From assembly GCF_001618175.1 (NCBI RefSeq), contig NZ_LPXN01000116.1:35394-99393 (forward strand): a stretch of DNA of 64,000 nt, read 5' to 3'. The notes beneath the pieces are model-generated. The model saw only the letters and a program-made list of their open reading frames with translations, searched no databases and was not told the DNA's origin. The stretch comes from Oceanibaculum pacificum (lineage in GTDB: Bacteria > Pseudomonadota > Alphaproteobacteria > Oceanibaculales > Oceanibaculaceae). Of the stretch, positions 18,457 to 26,512 are shown piece by piece; the stretch's first letter is position 1, and the number at the start of each line of letters is the position of its first letter. The translations under genes and the position numbers were made by a program.

Positions 18457-19357
18457 GAGACCGTTTGAGAAAGGGGATTCCCCTCGGGTGGGTTTCGTGA
18501 TTCACCCTGTGCATGTGGACACGAGAGACGCGAGGCCGGATGGCCGGGATCGAGCGGAAGACCAAGCGGTACCCGACCGATCTGACCGACGAGGAGTGGT
18601 CGCGGATCGCGCCGTTGCTGCCGACGCCGGCGCGGCGCGGGCGCAAGCCGAGCGTCGATCTCCGCGAGGTGTTGAACGCGATCCGCTACATGACCCGCAC
18701 CGGCGGCGGCTGGCGGATGCTGCCGAAGGACTTCCCGCCGTGGCAGACGGTGTACTGGTGGTTTCGCCGGTTCGTGCGGCTGATGCTGTTCCAAACTATT
18801 CATGACATCGCCCTGATGGTCGACCGCGAACGGGCCGGACGCGAGGCGAGCCCGAGCGGCGGTGTCGCCGACAGCCAGAGAGTCAAGGCCCCGGCGCCGG
18901 GCGCAGCGCGGGGATACGACGCGGCGAAGAAGACGGTCGGCCGCAAGCGCCACGTGGTGGTCGACACCGACGGGCGATTGCTGATGGCCAACCTGACCCC
19001 GGCCGACATCTCGGACAGTGCCGGGGCGCAAATGATCCTCGACGCCATCCGCAAACGCTGGCCGTGGCTCAAGCACCTGTTCGCCGACGGCGCCTACGAC
19101 CGGACGCAGCTCATGGACAAGGCCGCGTTCCTGGATTTCGTCATCGAGGTCGTACGCCGCATCGACCACGAGCCCGGCTTCAAGGTCCTGCCCCGGCGCT
19201 GGGTGGTCGAGCGCACCTTCGGCTGGATGACCCGATGGCGGCGCCTGGTGCGCGACTACGAGCAGCGCATCGACGTCTCCGAGGCCATGATCCACGTCGC
19301 CATGGGAAGCCTTCTCCTGCGCCGCATCAGCCATTGAAGCCATTCTCAAACGGACTC
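18457..19357 (+). mobile_element. IS5-family insertion sequence, 901 bp, intact ends
   Basis: The ends are 15-bp terminal inverted repeats with one mismatch: GAGACCGTTTGAGAA at 18457-18471 and the complement of GAGTCCGTTTGAGAA at 19343-19357. A direct TTA lies on both sides (18454-18456 and 19358-19360), the 3-bp target duplication expected for the IS427-type group of IS5. One transposase gene fills the element. It lies between DUF736 and hipA and breaks no recognisable gene. Confidence 0.85.
18540..19337 (+). CDS. IS5-family transposase
   Basis: A 265-residue DDE transposase. The N-terminal part ('YPTDLTDEEWSRIAPLLP') matches the helix-turn-helix DUF4096 domain of these transposases. The catalytic residues fit D in 'GVADSQRVK', D in 'LFADGAYD' and E in 'WVVERTFGW'. 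The ATG at 18540 has GCGAGG just upstream; an earlier in-frame ATG at 18513 has no ribosome site. The single frame is complete, so the element could be active. Confidence 0.88.
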   Translation: MAGIERKTKRYPTDLTDEEWSRIAPLLPTPARRGRKPSVDLREVLNAIRYMTRTGGGWRMLPKDFPPWQTVYWWFRRFVRLMLFQTIHDIALMVDRERAGREASPSGGVADSQRVKAPAPGAARGYDAAKKTVGRKRHVVVDTDGRLLMANLTPADISDSAGAQMILDAIRKRWPWLKHLFADGAYDRTQLMDKAAFLDFVIEVVRRIDHEPGFKVLPRRWVVERTFGWMTRWRRLVRDYEQRIDVSEAMIHVAMGSLLLRRISH

Positions 19358-19397
19358 TTAGCGTACACGAACGTGGACGTTAGCCCAAGCGGTCCGC

Positions 19398-20663
19398 TCA
19401 GGCCGCGTCTTCATAGAACAGCCCGTCATAGACGAAGGCGCTGCGGATCGCCTCGCAGTCGGCTTCGCTCGCCCCGGCGCGGCGCATGGTTGGACGCCAT
19501 TCGTCCCGAACCGTGGCCGTGATCCGCTCGAATAGGAAGGTTGCCTCCTCGCGATTGAGCAGAAAGCGGCCCGAATCGCTGAGCAGATTCATCTTGTTGG
19601 CGTACCGGCCGAACCTCCCGCAGGCCATTGCGAGGTCGCGGCGATCCACAGCGACAACAGGAGAGGGGGTCAGATCAAAGGCCGGGCTCAGGCGCCAGTC
19701 TCGATCCTTGGCCAGCACCGCATGGTTGCGCGGATGATCGTCAAGATTGGACACGGCCGCATTGAAACAGATCCGCCCGAACAGCTCGCGCAAATCGTCT
19801 TCCGGACGGGTGCTCACCCGGCGGATTTCATCGGCGAGCAGAAGATAGGACCAGTCGCCGCGCTCTCCGGGAGCGTCTCCCGCCCGGAGCAGCGTGAGGG
19901 CGCTCACCATGCGGTGACGGCGGTATCCGGTCTCCGCCCAGTCGCGGTCGAAGCGGCGCACGAGCAGCACGTCACGTCCGCCAACCGTTTCCATTCGGCT
20001 GTCGGCAACATCCAGGCCGCAGGTCTCGGCCAGCTTGAGCAGGCCGTGCTCAACCCGCGGATAATTCCAGCGGTCGTCCTGGCGGCTGAACTTCGCGATC
20101 CACAGATCATTGTCCTGCTGGACCACCGCTTTGGGGCGGGCACCGCCCATCGACGTGCCGAGCATGAGAAGCTCTTCGGCCTGCCGGCCTGCCGAGCCGG
20201 CGCCGTCCGGATCGTCGGCGACAATGGCGTCGGCCGCCCTCTGGAGCCGTTCCAGGTCCACCGTCCGATTAAACCGGCGCTGCGGGGCCGGCGGTTCGAC
20301 ATTGAGACCAAAGCCGAGCGCGCCGGCACGGTCGTCCGGCCCCTGCAACAGATAGTCGAATTCTTCGAGTTCGGTGAGGCCGGCGTTGCGCTCGATGACG
20401 CGCCGGCCCCAGAAATCAGGCATCGCGTCGCGGATGGCTCCGAAGAAGCCGTCCATGCGCGCGGTTTCATAGACCCGGCCGGAAAGCCGGAGCTCGACCG
20501 GGTCGATTTCTACGGCATCGGCCCGCTCACGGTACGAGCGCCCATAGACGAACGCGCCGACAGCCCCGGCGCTGTCTTCGGTCCAACGGAACCGGCCCGC
20601 CGTCACGAACGCGGTTTCGCCGGGCGGGACAATATAAACGTAGCATTCCCGCTCAGAAGTCAT
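19398..20663 (-). CDS. hipA: HipA-type serine/threonine kinase toxin
   Basis: A 421-residue HipA-family kinase. The ATP-binding loop reads 'GTSMGGARPKAVV', the catalytic loop 'SNLDDHPRNH' (Asp and Asn present) and the metal motif 'SPAFDLTPSP'. Residues expected for activity are intact. HipA toxins phosphorylate aminoacyl-tRNA synthetases or similar targets and induce dormancy. It is transcribed after, and overlaps by 11 bp, the HTH antitoxin gene. Length is normal. Confidence 0.9.
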   Translation of the reverse strand: MTSERECYVYIVPPGETAFVTAGRFRWTEDSAGAVGAFVYGRSYRERADAVEIDPVELRLSGRVYETARMDGFFGAIRDAMPDFWGRRVIERNAGLTELEEFDYLLQGPDDRAGALGFGLNVEPPAPQRRFNRTVDLERLQRAADAIVADDPDGAGSAGRQAEELLMLGTSMGGARPKAVVQQDNDLWIAKFSRQDDRWNYPRVEHGLLKLAETCGLDVADSRMETVGGRDVLLVRRFDRDWAETGYRRHRMVSALTLLRAGDAPGERGDWSYLLLADEIRRVSTRPEDDLRELFGRICFNAAVSNLDDHPRNHAVLAKDRDWRLSPAFDLTPSPVVAVDRRDLAMACGRFGRYANKMNLLSDSGRFLLNREEATFLFERITATVRDEWRPTMRRAGASEADCEAIRSAFVYDGLFYEDAA

Positions 20664-20994
20664 CGCTCAGCGTCCTTCGGCTGCGGGCTGTTTTCGGGCT
20701 GCGCGCACGCTCAAGGGTCATACCTTCCTCGTCCCGCGCCGGGTCGGCGACCTCCTTCATCTGACTGAGGAGGTCCAGCACCCACAGGGCCCCCATATAG
20801 GCGGCAACACCTGTGGTCGGCTTGCCCTTTTCGACATCGGCCACGACGAATCGGGACACCCCCATGCGCCGGGCCATGTCGTCCTGCGTCAGTTTGCGTC
20901 TGACACGGGCCGTGCGGATGTTGGCGCCCAGTCGTTCCAGGGTCTCCCGGACGGCCGCGGGCGGGGATTCGGCGATTTGGCTCTGACGGGGCAT
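20653..20994 (-). CDS. hipB: HipB-type HTH antitoxin
   Basis: A 113-residue XRE protein with helix-turn-helix 'NIRTARVRRKLTQDDMARRMGVSRFVVADVEKG' and a basic C-terminal tail ('RARSPKTARSRRTLSDDF'). It precedes and overlaps hipA, the standard antitoxin-toxin order. Three copies of one dyad lie at and upstream of its start codon, so autoregulation is expected. Confidence 0.88.
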   Translation of the reverse strand: MPRQSQIAESPPAAVRETLERLGANIRTARVRRKLTQDDMARRMGVSRFVVADVEKGKPTTGVAAYMGALWVLDLLSQMKEVADPARDEEGMTLERARSPKTARSRRTLSDDF

Positions 20995-21128
20995 GTTGTT
21001 TTCGACCTACATTTGCGCATCATATGTTGTTCCAATCTAACATGATGCCCCGTAATGTCAAACGGACGAAGGTTCCTTTGTTGCTTTTACGCACCCTAAA
21101 GGACCTATATGTTAACTCAAAACAACAT
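20993..21128. promoter_or_regulatory. Three matching operator dyads upstream of hipBA
   Basis: The pattern ATGTT-N10-AACAT occurs exactly at 21024-21043 and 21109-21128, and with one mismatch (TACAT) at 20993-21012, where it overlaps the hipB start codon. The centres are 31 and 85 bp apart, close to three and eight helical turns, so all three face the same side of the DNA. This is a plausible HipB binding array. The distal site lies toward the divergent Argonaute operon and may also affect it. Confidence 0.65.
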
Positions 21129-21177
21129 TCGTAAGCTTGACCTCAAGAATTCGCAGACAGAAGCGAATCCACCTTGC

Positions 21178-21206
21178 GTGATGTAAAGTGGTGCAATTAA
21201 CATCAC
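21178..21206. promoter_or_regulatory. Dyad just upstream of the Argonaute operon's RHH gene
   Basis: GTGATGT at 21178-21184 and ACATCAC at 21200-21206 form a perfect 7-bp inverted repeat with a 15-bp spacer, ending five bases before the ATG of the RHH gene. TAAAGT inside it could be a -10 box. It is a candidate autoregulatory site for the RHH protein. No Shine-Dalgarno sequence precedes that ATG. Confidence 0.45.
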
Positions 21207-21210
21207 CCTC

Positions 21211-21438
21211 ATGCCCAGACCCCGCGGAACGCGCAAAACAGCTCGAATATCGGTCAGCCTGGACGCCGAGGACTACGCCGTCCTGACGGAGATCGCTCGC
21301 AGGGAGGACGTTTCGGTCGCCTGGGTGGTGCGCCGGGCCGTCGGCGAAGTCGTTCGCGCCCATCAGTCGGGAGCCGCCGAACCCGAATTGCCTCTGTCCG
21401 GAAGGTCTGCGTCGACCAAGGGAACGGGTACGCAATGA
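21211..21438 (+). CDS. Ribbon-helix-helix protein, first gene of the Argonaute operon
   Basis: A 75-residue protein. 'TARISVSLDAEDYAVLTEIARREDVSVAWVVRRAV' is split over a beta strand and two helices of the CopG/Arc (RHH) fold, and the C-terminal 25 residues look disordered. The next gene starts inside its stop codon (ATGA at 21435-21438), so the two are translationally coupled. It probably represses the operon through the dyad just upstream. Such a regulator in front of a short Argonaute is sensible because the effector is toxic. Confidence 0.75.
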   Translation: MPRPRGTRKTARISVSLDAEDYAVLTEIARREDVSVAWVVRRAVGEVVRAHQSGAAEPELPLSGRSASTKGTGTQ

Positions 21439-24400
21439 ACCAGGCCGTATCTCCGCTTCCCGACCAGGAAGGCAAGGAGGATATCGTCCTCTCGCTCGAC
21501 GCCTTCGTCCGCTCTGTAGGGGTCCGCAAAAGCGCACCTCTCTCCGTCTTCCTCGGAGCGGGAGCGTCGATAAGTTCCGGCTTGCCTTCGGCGGAATTGT
21601 GCATCTGGGAATGGAAGCGCAGCATCTTCCTGACCAATAATCCCGGTCTCGAGGCCCAGTTCTCCGAATTGACCCTGCCCGCCATCCGCCGCCGGATACA
21701 ACAATGGCTGGACAGCCAGGGGATCTACCCGCCGGAAGGGAGCCCGGACGAATACGGCTACTATATCCGTGAGTGCTTCCCGATCGCCGAGGATCGGCGC
21801 GCCTATTTTCGGGAGAAGATCCGGACCGCCCGACCGCATATCGGTTATCAACTGGTCTGCCAGCTCGCCGAAGCCGGTTTGATGCGTTCTGTATGGTCCA
21901 CGAATTTCGACGGACTCGCTGCCCGGGCCGCGGCTTCTTATAGCCTGACGCCGCTTGAAGTCGGGATTGACAGCCAGCAGCGCCTGACCCGGCCGACGTC
22001 CGATGGCGAGCTTCTTTGTATCTCCCTGCACGGCGATTATCGCTATGACGCCCTGAAGAACACGTCCGAAGAGTTGCAGACCCAGGAAGCGGCGCTGCGT
22101 CAGGCGCTGATCGAGGAAACGCGAAGCACGCCCCTCATCGTGGCCGGCTATAGCGGCCGGGACGATTCCGTTATGGAAGCGCTTTATGCCGCCTATGCCG
22201 AAGCAGGATCCGGCACATTGTACTGGTGCGGTTTCGGCGACGGCGATCCGCCGGCTCCTGTAGCAGATCTGATTCGCCATGCCCGCGAACACGGGCGCAA
22301 CGCGTATTACGTGCCCACACTGGGCTTCGACGACCTCATGACGCGCCTCGCCCTCCATTGTCTTCAGGGTGACCGTCGCGAAGCCGCTCAACACGCCATT
22401 GCCCAGATCGCCCCTCAAGATGCGCTACATCGGGAGCCTTTCGACGTTCCCGAGTACGCGGCCGGCACGCTGATCAAGAGCAACGCCTTCGAGATCGATT
22501 GTCCGGGCGAGGTACTTCAGTTCGATCTCAAAACCTGGCCGACCGAACGGGTCTGGGCGACGCTCCGCGAGACCGTTGGCGACCGTCATTTGGTCGCGGT
22601 GCCGTTTCGCAAGGTGCTGGCTCTCGGCACGATCGAGGACATCCGGGACGCTTTCGGTGACAACATCAAGGGACCGATCGAGCGTACGCCGGTGACCCCG
22701 GATGATCTCAAATATGAAGACGGCGCCGTCGTTTCTCTGATGCGACAGGCGCTTGTTCGGTCAATGGCCGCAAAGGCCGGGCTGGAAACCGACGGCCGCA
22801 AACAGCTTTGGCGATCGGCCGTACTCCGTTCCGTTCAACGCTCCATAGGGCGCTATGCCGTTCACGAGGCGGCGGAAATCTTCCTGCGCCGCATCGGCGG
22901 CGTCCAGCATTTGGTCCTGATGCCGTCTCTCAAAGTGTTCGATCAGGCCGGCGCCGAGCCACCGCCTGAAATCGCCAATCCGATCAAACTCGAAATCCTC
23001 GGCTACCAGCATAACGGTCCTTTTAACAAAGCGGTCAATAGCTGGCGCAAGGAACTGTTCGGGGATGATCGCCAGGCGGCGTTCACTTTTCCACCCGACT
23101 GCGGATCTGGCTTCACGTTTCGGATCCGGCGCTCCCCCGCCTTCGGCCGGATCGGATTGCCGACCGGTGGCCGTCCACTCACCGTACCCGGGACCATGCA
23201 GCCACTGATCAAGCACAGCGGTGTGCAACTGGCCGAGCCTGCCTTGCTCTTTTCCAATAAAGGGGGCACGGCCGCTGTCCGTGATACGCATCCCATTCGC
23301 GGAATCCTGGACAACCGCCCCTATGATTATCCTCTCACCGCCCGGGGCCTCTCGCCGTCATTGCGTATCGGTGTCGTCTGTCCAGCCGCCGAAGCCGGCA
23401 CGCTACAATCCTATCTCCAGAATATTCACCGGGCCTTCAGTCCGCGTCGTACTGAGCAGGACTACCTTCTCGACTATCCGGGATTCCAGGCAGCCTATGG
23501 CTTGCCCATCGAACTCCCGGCGCCGGATTCGCCGGGATGGATGACGTGTCCCGAACCCGCGGCCCGCAACGCCGCTGAGGGGTCGCTCGAAGTCGCGCGT
23601 CTTATCGACCGCAGCATCGAGGCGCTCCAGTCCTCCTACGCGCCGGATGTCGTCCTGATCTACTTCCCCGACCGCTGGCAAAGCTTCCGCGGCTACAGCA
23701 CGGACTCCGAAAGCTTCGACGTCCACAACTTCGTGAAGGCCTTCTGCGTCCAGCGCGGTATCGCCACACAGTTCCTCAATGAGGATACGCTCTCCGATAA
23801 CCAGCAGTGCCGCGTTTGGTGGTGGCTTTCCCTGGCGCTTTACGTCAAGGGCATGCGCACACCGTGGCTCCTGGACAACCTGGCCGACAACGCCGCTTTC
23901 GTCGGACTCGGCTTCAGCATCGATAAGTCCGCTCAGCGTGGCGATCATGTCGTGCTCGGATGCAGCCATATCTACAGCGCTCGCGGCGAGGGGCTTCAAT
24001 ACCGTCTCAGCAAGGTCGAGAATCCGATCATCCGCCGCGGCAATCCGTTCATGTCCAGCGATGATGCGCGCCGTGTCGGCGACACCATCCGTCAGCTCTT
24101 CTTCGACGCGCGGATGGCGCTTCCCGAGCGTGTTGTCCTTCACAAGCGCACGCCCTTCACGAAGGACGAGCGGGAAGGATTGCGCGACGGCCTGAGCGGC
24201 GTCGGCTCTATCGATATGCTCGAAATCCAGATCGATCACGCCCTTCGCTACCTAGCGTCGACCGTGAAGCCGGACGGAACGCCGGGTGAAGACAATTACC
24301 CGGTGCGCCGCGGTACGGTGATGAAGCTCGACGATTTCAGCGCGCTTCTCTGGGTCCACGGCGCAACCAGCGCGCTGAACCCCCGCTACAAATACTTCCA

Positions 24401-24629
24401 GGGAAAGCGCCGGATTCCTGCGCCCCTCATCATTCGGCGCCATGCCGGCAATACGCCATTGCAGGATATGGCCGGTGAGATCCTGGGCCTTTCCAAGATG
24501 AACTGGAACACCTTCGACCTCTACACCAAGCTGCCGGCGACCCTGCAATCGTCCAACGAAATCGCGAGAATTGGGTCCCTGCTGCAGCGTTTCGGAGCGG
24601 CCTCCTATGATTACCGGCTCTTTATATGA
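21435..24629 (+). CDS. Single-chain SIR2-APAZ-short Argonaute (SPARSA-type NADase defence protein)
   Basis: A 1064-residue fusion. Residues about 35-300 are a SIR2 domain with 'FLGAGASISSGLP', 'STNFDG', 'LHGDYR' and 'VAGYSGRD', so the NAD-binding residues appear intact. About 340-640 fits the APAZ region, and about 640-1064 the MID-PIWI half of a short Argonaute ('VVLIYFPDRWQSFRG' begins PIWI). The slicer tetrad is not apparent, as expected for short Argonautes. In the related SPARSA systems a guide-loaded Argonaute senses invader nucleic acid and SIR2-APAZ then depletes NAD+, killing the cell. Two-gene SPARSA is the common form; here one chain carries both halves. Domain borders are estimates. 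Confidence 0.85.
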   Translation: MNQAVSPLPDQEGKEDIVLSLDAFVRSVGVRKSAPLSVFLGAGASISSGLPSAELCIWEWKRSIFLTNNPGLEAQFSELTLPAIRRRIQQWLDSQGIYPPEGSPDEYGYYIRECFPIAEDRRAYFREKIRTARPHIGYQLVCQLAEAGLMRSVWSTNFDGLAARAAASYSLTPLEVGIDSQQRLTRPTSDGELLCISLHGDYRYDALKNTSEELQTQEAALRQALIEETRSTPLIVAGYSGRDDSVMEALYAAYAEAGSGTLYWCGFGDGDPPAPVADLIRHAREHGRNAYYVPTLGFDDLMTRLALHCLQGDRREAAQHAIAQIAPQDALHREPFDVPEYAAGTLIKSNAFEIDCPGEVLQFDLKTWPTERVWATLRETVGDRHLVAVPFRKVLALGTIEDIRDAFGDNIKGPIERTPVTPDDLKYEDGAVVSLMRQALVRSMAAKAGLETDGRKQLWRSAVLRSVQRSIGRYAVHEAAEIFLRRIGGVQHLVLMPSLKVFDQAGAEPPPEIANPIKLEILGYQHNGPFNKAVNSWRKELFGDDRQAAFTFPPDCGSGFTFRIRRSPAFGRIGLPTGGRPLTVPGTMQPLIKHSGVQLAEPALLFSNKGGTAAVRDTHPIRGILDNRPYDYPLTARGLSPSLRIGVVCPAAEAGTLQSYLQNIHRAFSPRRTEQDYLLDYPGFQAAYGLPIELPAPDSPGWMTCPEPAARNAAEGSLEVARLIDRSIEALQSSYAPDVVLIYFPDRWQSFRGYSTDSESFDVHNFVKAFCVQRGIATQFLNEDTLSDNQQCRVWWWLSLALYVKGMRTPWLLDNLADNAAFVGLGFSIDKSAQRGDHVVLGCSHIYSARGEGLQYRLSKVENPIIRRGNPFMSSDDARRVGDTIRQLFFDARMALPERVVLHKRTPFTKDEREGLRDGLSGVGSIDMLEIQIDHALRYLASTVKPDGTPGEDNYPVRRGTVMKLDDFSALLWVHGATSALNPRYKYFQGKRRIPAPLIIRRHAGNTPLQDMAGEILGLSKMNWNTFDLYTKLPATLQSSNEIARIGSLLQRFGAASYDYRLFI

Positions 24630-24655
24630 CCACCGGTGCCTATCCGGAGGCGTCC

Positions 24656-25447
24656 ATGACTGAGGCGTTTTCTGACCGGCACGGCTATAGAGGCACCGAC
24701 GCCGAGATCACCGTCCGCGAAGACGCCCCCGAGGGCCTACGCTACGCTATTCCCCTGATTGCCCACGGCATCGGCATGAGCCCGACCGCCATGCGGCGCG
24801 TCATTTGTCAGGTCCTGCTCGTTCCGCCTGATCCCTCGAACTGGTCGAATTATCCGAATATTTGGGGCGAGGTGAACGAGCTCATCGAAGATTGCCCCTG
24901 GTATAAGGTCTATGATGTCGCCGAAGCTCTCCACGACGCATTTGAACGGACCGATCCAGACTGTGCTCGGCAGTTTACCGATCGTCTCAATCAGTATTTT
25001 CGCGAGAATGGTATCGGCTGGGACATGCGGAAGGGCCGCTTCGTTTTCAGAGGATCGGAAGTATTCCAGGAAGCGACCACCGAGGCCGCCAGCGTTTTGA
25101 TGGATGCAGGGCGGGAAAGGGCCGCCAGCGAGATTCACGAAGCGCTGCGCGACATCTCGCGCCGGCCCGACCCCGACATTACCGGCGCCATGCAGCATGC
25201 GATCGCCGCACTGGAAGCGACTGCCCGCGACGTAGCCGGAGAGCCGAACCGAACCCTCGGCCAGCTTGTCCGCAATCTGAGCTTACCCGCTCCGTTGGAT
25301 GCCGCAGTCGTAAAGCTCTGGGGTTATGCATCGGACCGCGCTCGTCACGTGCGCGAAGGCCAGGAAATCGACACGGCGGAAGCTGAACTCCTCGTCAGTG
25401 TTGCCTGCGCCGTCTGTACCTTCCTGTCGCGGCGGAACAGCCCTTGA
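24656..25447 (+). CDS. AbiJ-NTD4-like protein with HEPN-like C-terminus, Argonaute operon
   Basis: A 263-residue protein. The N-terminal 'FSDRHGYRGTDAEITVREDAPEGLRYAI' (two adjoining segments) resembles the AbiJ N-terminal domain 4 found on abortive-infection proteins. The helical C-terminus ('HAIAALEATARDVAG', then 'RHVREGQEIDTAEAELLVSV') resembles the HEPN-like Abi C-terminal domain; I do not see a convincing R-X4-6-H RNase motif. The ATG at 24656 has GGAGG at 24646-24650 and is preferred over the overlapping ATG at 24626. It lies 26 bp after the Argonaute gene and overlaps the next, so it is co-expressed with the immune effector. The role is unknown. Confidence 0.65.
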   Translation: MTEAFSDRHGYRGTDAEITVREDAPEGLRYAIPLIAHGIGMSPTAMRRVICQVLLVPPDPSNWSNYPNIWGEVNELIEDCPWYKVYDVAEALHDAFERTDPDCARQFTDRLNQYFRENGIGWDMRKGRFVFRGSEVFQEATTEAASVLMDAGRERAASEIHEALRDISRRPDPDITGAMQHAIAALEATARDVAGEPNRTLGQLVRNLSLPAPLDAAVVKLWGYASDRARHVREGQEIDTAEAELLVSVACAVCTFLSRRNSP

Positions 25448-26235
25448 ACGCGCCCAATCCTGCCCGTCAAAAGGCGGCACGCAACACGCTCGACAGAATG
25501 TTCGCCGAGTCGGCGAACGCTTGGATCATTCATTATTCGTGTGAGAGCTTTTACGATCGTCCCGACGGACGATCCCCCCGCGTGACCTCAATTGCGCTCC
25601 GCAAACTCGATTCCGCACAAACCGTGTCGTTCTCTATCCATCAGACCGCCGAGCGCCGCGGCATCCCGTTCGACCGCATCGAACAGCATTACGACGAGCT
25701 GGAACAGGAAATGCTGGACAACTTTTTTGCCCACCTGGGCGGGCACCGCGGGATGAAGTACCTGCACTGGAATATGCGGGACGCCAACTATGGCTTTCAG
25801 GCCATTGAACACCGTTATCGCGTTCTGGGCGGCGAGCCCTTCGTTATCGACGACAACAACAAAATCGATCTGTCCCGCCTGCTGATCGACATATATGGGG
25901 TCGGCTACATCGATCATCCTCGTATGGAGCGTCTGCTCGACAAGAATCACATCGCGCCGCGCGATTTCCTGAGCGGCGCCGAGGAAGCCCGGGCTTTCGA
26001 AGACCGCAATTTTGTCGGTCTGCATCAGTCGACCCTGCGAAAGGTCGACGTCATCGCCAACATTGCCGGGCGCGCTCATGACCGCAATCTGAAGACCAAC
26101 GCCTCCTGGTGGGCTATGCATGGCGGCCGCCTCCGCACAGCGCTCGTCTGGATGGCCGAAAACAAAACCTTCCAGCTTGTTACTGGGTTGGCCAGCCTTG
26201 TGGGGCTTGGCCTAGCTCTTTGGGCCTTCCTCTAG
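25444..26235 (+). CDS. C-terminally membrane-anchored protein, possible DEDD-exonuclease relative, Argonaute operon
   Basis: A 263-residue protein starting at a TTG that overlaps the previous stop; the start is uncertain, with an ATG 54 bases in. Residues about 25-230 are soluble, and one transmembrane helix ends the chain ('LVTGLASLVGLGLALWAFL'). I do not recognise the family. The spacing of 'IHYSCESF', 'LHWNMRDANYGFQ', 'KIDLSRLLIDIYG' and 'LRKVDVIANIAGRA' recalls the four motifs of RNase H-like DEDD 3'-5' exonucleases, but the first Asp is replaced and the comparison is tentative. Operon position ties it to the SIR2-Argonaute protein; the membrane anchor is unusual for such systems. Confidence 0.5.
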   Translation: MNAPNPARQKAARNTLDRMFAESANAWIIHYSCESFYDRPDGRSPRVTSIALRKLDSAQTVSFSIHQTAERRGIPFDRIEQHYDELEQEMLDNFFAHLGGHRGMKYLHWNMRDANYGFQAIEHRYRVLGGEPFVIDDNNKIDLSRLLIDIYGVGYIDHPRMERLLDKNHIAPRDFLSGAEEARAFEDRNFVGLHQSTLRKVDVIANIAGRAHDRNLKTNASWWAMHGGRLRTALVWMAENKTFQLVTGLASLVGLGLALWAFL

Positions 26236-26512
26236 TCCAGCGTCGGTCACAAGCTATGCCTTTGGCATCCTCGTGGGCCGAGCGCGAGGTTTCCGGCGTG
26301 GGCCGGCTACTACGTTGTCGCTGTCGGTTACACGACAGAAAGAACCTCTGGATGCAACGCAAGATTATGCTTGAGATCAAGGCGAGCGACGTCGAACTCG
26401 CCGCCGCGAAGTCTGAACACCCTAGTCCTTGGACTCCCGCCCGGACAGATTGATTCCACATCTCGTTGCTATACAATGGAAAGCCCATAAATATAGGGGG
26501 TAAGAGACCGCT
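26236..26512. other. Intergenic stretch between Argonaute operon and helicase gene
   Basis: These 277 bp hold no coding frame I can support and no clear terminator. The right end has a run of G (26495-26500) that can serve as ribosome site for the helicase gene. A short frame on the plus strand (26109-26453) overlaps the previous gene and has no family resemblance. Confidence 0.4.

Noticed and set aside
18451..19375. IS5 insertion breaking DUF736
   Set aside because: The DUF736 gene ends at 18425 at its normal length, before the target site at 18454.
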